Source of the DNA: Patagioenas fasciata
Lineage: Eukaryota > Chordata > Aves > Columbiformes > Columbidae
Direction of reading: 5' to 3'
NCBI RefSeq assembly: GCF_037038585.1
Contig: NC_092523.1
Span: 27,533,501-27,597,500, forward strand
Length of the DNA: 64,000 nucleotides
Positions 60,656-64,000 of the stretch are shown here, in pieces. Within the stretch, counting starts at the first letter, position 1. Every line of letters begins with the position of its first letter. Both the position numbers and the translations under genes were made by a program. The notes beneath the pieces are model-generated. The model saw nothing but the letters and a program-made list of their open reading frames with translations. It was not told the origin of the DNA and ran no database searches.

Positions 60656-61434
60656 CTATTGGAAGACAGCATGAAGTTAAATATGTAAGGTGCACTTCCA
60701 GAATAGTCTTAATAAAACATCATTTCAAATGTAAAAGAAACGTATTAGGATATGTGAGCATGTTAAAATAAATACCAGGAATACCATACTAATAAATTCA
60801 AATATAAAGAAAGATATTCCAGTCTATCCAAAAAGAAGGTAAAGGTAACATAAGAATGCTCTAAAAACATGGACTTTTGAACCATCAAATGCCCTGCTGA
60901 AGTTATATGAGGAAGAGTTTCTTACTGTGGTTGTAAGGATAACTGGAAAAGAGTTGGTCTTTCTCTAGCTGCTTTGTTATCTGGCTCCCTACAACAGAAT
61001 TGCAAGATTTTTAAAATGTTCTCTGTTAATAAAACTAGGAGTGAATGGGTAGACTAGGAAAAAAGATTACCTGGCATTGTGATAAAATGAAAACTACACC
61101 ATCTTTCCCACGTAAATCTAGCGTCACTATTATTTGAACATCTCATAACATACCACCAATAAATAAAGGAATTTCAGTAATGGTCTGCATTTTTAAGTGA
61201 TTCTAGAGAAATATGTGTGTGTGTTTACATATGTATATACATAGACACACACACAGAGAAGTCAGAAAGAGATTGCAATTAAGAGAAAGGAGGACTCCAG
61301 CATGGTAGCTGCAGAAGTGAGCTGAGAACTAGCCCAAGAACTAGCTCTGTTTTTCAGAAGTTATTGTTTAAGAAATGCATAACAGTGACGAAAATAGGGC
61401 TTAGAACCTAAAAAATAAAAGAAGATAAGAATGG
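60656..61434 (-). other. GABRA2: GABRA2 last intron, 3' part
   Basis: AT-rich. It contains a TG/CA imperfect palindrome at 61,213-61,256 and no other feature I can name. Confidence 0.65.
61213..61256. repeat. TG/CA imperfect palindrome
   Basis: A GTGTGTGTGT arm, an AT-rich middle (TACATATGTATATACATA) and an ACACACACACA arm. The two ends are inverted copies, so the segment could fold as a hairpin. Confidence 0.75.
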
Positions 61435-62215
61435 TGGGATGGCATGACAAGAATTTAATGAAGCTCAGCAAAGGGAAATTTAAGTCCTGCACCTGGGGAG
61501 GAATAACCCCATGCACCAATACAGGTTATGGCTAATGGGCTGGAAAGCAGCTTTGCAGAAAAAGCCCTGGTGGTCCTGGTGGACAAGTTGAACACAAGCC
61601 AGCAATATGCCTTCACAGCAATGAAGGCAAATAGCCTTCTGTGCTGCATTACAAAGAGCACTGCCAGCAGACCAAGGGAGGTGATCGTTCCCATCAACTC
61701 AGCTCTGGAGAGACACATCCAGGATGTTGGATCCAGTCCTGGGCTCCCCAGTTCAAGAGAGACATGGACCTAATGGAGCAAGTCCAGCAAAGGACCACAA
61801 AGATGATTAAAGGCCTGAAGCATCTGAAATATGGAAGGCTGAGAGAGCTGGGACTGTTCAGCCCAGAGAAGGCTCATGGGGGAATCTGATCAATGTATAT
61901 AAATATCTGGTGGGAGAAAAGAAAAGAGATCAGACCAGACTCTTCTCAGTGATATCCAATGGAAGAACAAGAAGCAATGGGCACAATATGCAATACATAA
62001 TATTCCACTTAAACATACAAAAAACCATGTTTTACTGTGAGCATGACTGAGCACTGAAACAGGTTGCTCAGAGAGGCTGTGGAGTTTCCATCCTTGGACA
62101 TATTAAAAAACTGTCTGGACCTGACCGTGAGCACCGTCTTTAGCTGGCCCTGTTTGGAGTAGAGGGGTTAAACTAGATGATCTCCAGCAATTTTGTGTTT
62201 TTACAGGTTTGTGGA
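61435..62215 (+). mobile_element. CR1 LINE fragment in GABRA2 last intron
   Basis: Plus-strand CR1 3' portion, antisense to GABRA2. The decayed RT C-terminal region is readable in pieces (SFAEKALVVLVDKLNTSQQ; TTKMIKGLKHLKYGRLRELG, a version of the CR1 motif that ends in LRELGLFS), followed by 3' UTR landmarks (AAACTAGATGATCTCCAGCA near 62,175). Frameshifts break the frame several times. The 8-bp tail is not preserved. Confidence 0.88.
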
Positions 62216-64000
62216 ATCTTTCAAGTGGCTAAAGTTTAGCCAATGGCAGTCCAATGGGGAGGCTACGTCTATAGATATACACAGGGATGTATAGCTAACG
62301 AGTATAGGCTTGAGTTCTTAGACCTATATGTATGTACACAGACCAGCTCTGCAATAAGATTGTAATACTGTAAACTGATTCACTGTTTTGCAGCAATCCT
62401 AAACTAAGGAACTTCTAATAATCTACAGGAAAGAATGGAAGGATTTCAGTTTCTCAGGGAGCAAGTCTCTCCATAGACTCATATAAGAAATCATTATCTG
62501 TTGTATTGGTTTGGTTTGATTTTCAGTCTAATGGAAGTGGCACAAGTGGGAGAATTCTTGTGACATCTCTCATACCAGTGCATTCAATTTTTTTACTTCC
62601 ACTGGGAGTCATCTACCCAATTTCCAGTTTTGGTTTTCAGTTAGCTCCAATTCGATATTTATCAGAGCCATCTACAAATCTTGATAAGATCTTCATGGTA
62701 AGATGTTGTGCCCCAAATACCTTGTCTCAGGAAATGGTGTCACATAAAAAGAAAATCAGGGATTGGTGGGAATACAGCATTGTTCCTTATTGACTAGAGT
62801 ATGAAAAAGGTCCGAAGAAACATGTAGCTTGCTCCTGCACCTGCTTTTCTCTGAGACAAATTCCATGTTAACAGCATTTAGATGGGAATTTCCATTTAAG
62901 GTGAACACAGATAAATATCATTGAGAAAACATATTTCACTTTATTTGATGAAGAATAATCCTGTCTTTAGCTGCACAGAAGCATTCAGCAAAAATAAGAG
63001 CAAATTACCAAATCAAATTATTAGACAAATACTCTAACAGATCTATAATTTCTTCCTTTCACACACAGTATGTTTTTAAAAGCTATCTGTAATACCATTA
63101 ATGAGACCTGCTTAGTAAGGATGAACCATATTTTTACATCAGAAAAGCTGGCTTCTTGTTAAGTCAGTTTGAAGCAAATAGAGAACTGGACTTTTGAATG
63201 GTATATAAAACTTTAAACGGGAAGGCTAAATTTTTCATTCCTACGGGAGGAATACTGCCTAGCTGTTAGATAGCTGCCACTCCTAAGATCATGAAACACC
63301 ACCGTTATATTAATTCAAAGGAACAGCCAAAGGATCATTGGAGAGTTTTCCATACATTATTACAATGCCAGGGTAAAGTGCCAGTCTGAAAAGCTTCACT
63401 CGTGACATGCCGATAAACTTGTAGCAATTTGATATCTACTTCTAGCATGAGGGAACAGATCCTGAAGCTATGGAGAGTTCAGGCCCTTCCAGAATCCACA
63501 GGGGATTATGAACAGTGTACTAATTTCCTCTAATTCTCCTCTATCATTAACTGAACATTTTGCTTCTTCATACATTTTGCTTTATATGTGCTAAGAAATC
63601 ATCAGTTAATTAAACTTTGCTTCACATCTACTGTTATCATCTAGAAAGCAAATCATATTCTATATTGTTTTAAGAAAAAGCACAGAAATGAGAGTATTCT
63701 TTGTCAGAAGAAATCCTTTCCCATTGGTAGAATCAGGGACCGGGGAGAGGTCAAAATTCTATAATATACTAAGTCAGTCAAAACAATAAGTCAGCTCTAA
63801 CATTTGTTCGGGGTTATTAAAATTATAAACAGTAAAGCCTGACACAAACTTAGGCCTATCACCAGTTCATATTGTTCACAAAATAAGAAGTTCTATCAGG
63901 TCAAAATTTCTTCATGCTATCACACTTACGCTACTATTAATACCAGAAAATTAAGGCATGACTGTGCTTGTGCACACTCAAAGCATCATACATTACAGGT
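62216..64000 (-). other. GABRA2: GABRA2 last intron, 5' part within the window
   Basis: AT-rich unique sequence. I looked for the upstream GABRA2 exon (TM2-TM3 region) on the minus strand and did not find it. The open frame at 62,506-62,793 has no family match and no splice context. Confidence 0.6.

Noticed and set aside
62506..62793. 95-codon plus-strand frame as a possible exon
   Set aside because: Antisense to GABRA2 in its last intron, with no recognised domain.
1..64000. CRISPR arrays, operons, bacterial promoters, tRNA or rRNA genes
   Set aside because: The DNA is vertebrate, and no regularly spaced repeats or RNA-gene cores were seen.

Overview
This is a piece of a bird chromosome. 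It carries CR1 LINE copies with the avian 8-bp 3' tail, a provirus with an avian-leukosis-type tRNA-Trp primer site, and two neighbouring GABA-A receptor subunit genes, both on the minus strand. The order GABRA2 then GABRG1, read along the minus strand, is the same as in the vertebrate GABRG1-GABRA2-GABRA4-GABRB1 cluster (human 4p12). The species cannot be told from the sequence alone.

Layout, left to right. 1-16,489: the 5' end of GABRG1, with coding exon 2 at 332-480, a 15.9-kb intron 1, and coding exon 1 (signal peptide) at 16,398-16,489. Intron 1 holds a young CR1 (6,936-8,281) lodged inside an older CR1 (about 6,340-8,400). 15.84-17.62 kb: a CpG island containing the GABRG1 promoter, with G-quadruplex-type tracts on opposite strands on either side of exon 1. 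About 17.6-58.2 kb: roughly 40 kb of AT-rich intergenic DNA with CR1 fragments (20,994; 47,105-49,445; 52,577), simple repeats and one complete-looking but internally wrecked provirus (39,837-45,726, minus strand). About 58.2-60,346: the likely GABRA2 3' UTR. 60,347-60,655: the last GABRA2 coding exon (end of the intracellular loop plus TM4). 60,656-64,000: the last GABRA2 intron, with a plus-strand CR1 fragment (about 61,435-62,215).

The provirus is the most unusual object. Its two 335-bp LTRs differ at only 6 sites and are flanked by a 6-bp duplication with one mismatch, so the insertion looks fairly young. Inside there are only scraps of protease, RNase H, integrase and envelope, with in-frame stops and large deletions, next to one uninterrupted 340-codon Gag-like frame. 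That frame has a myristoylation-type N terminus, a PSAP late-domain motif and a major homology region, but no recognisable capsid N-terminal domain or zinc knuckles. The simplest reading is that an already defective element was copied in trans.

The two receptor genes encode partners of the same kind of pentameric chloride channel: alpha2 (GABRA2) and gamma1 (GABRG1). Most other open frames in the window are chance frames in AT-rich DNA, GC-island artefacts, or antisense readings of CR1 and the LTRs.
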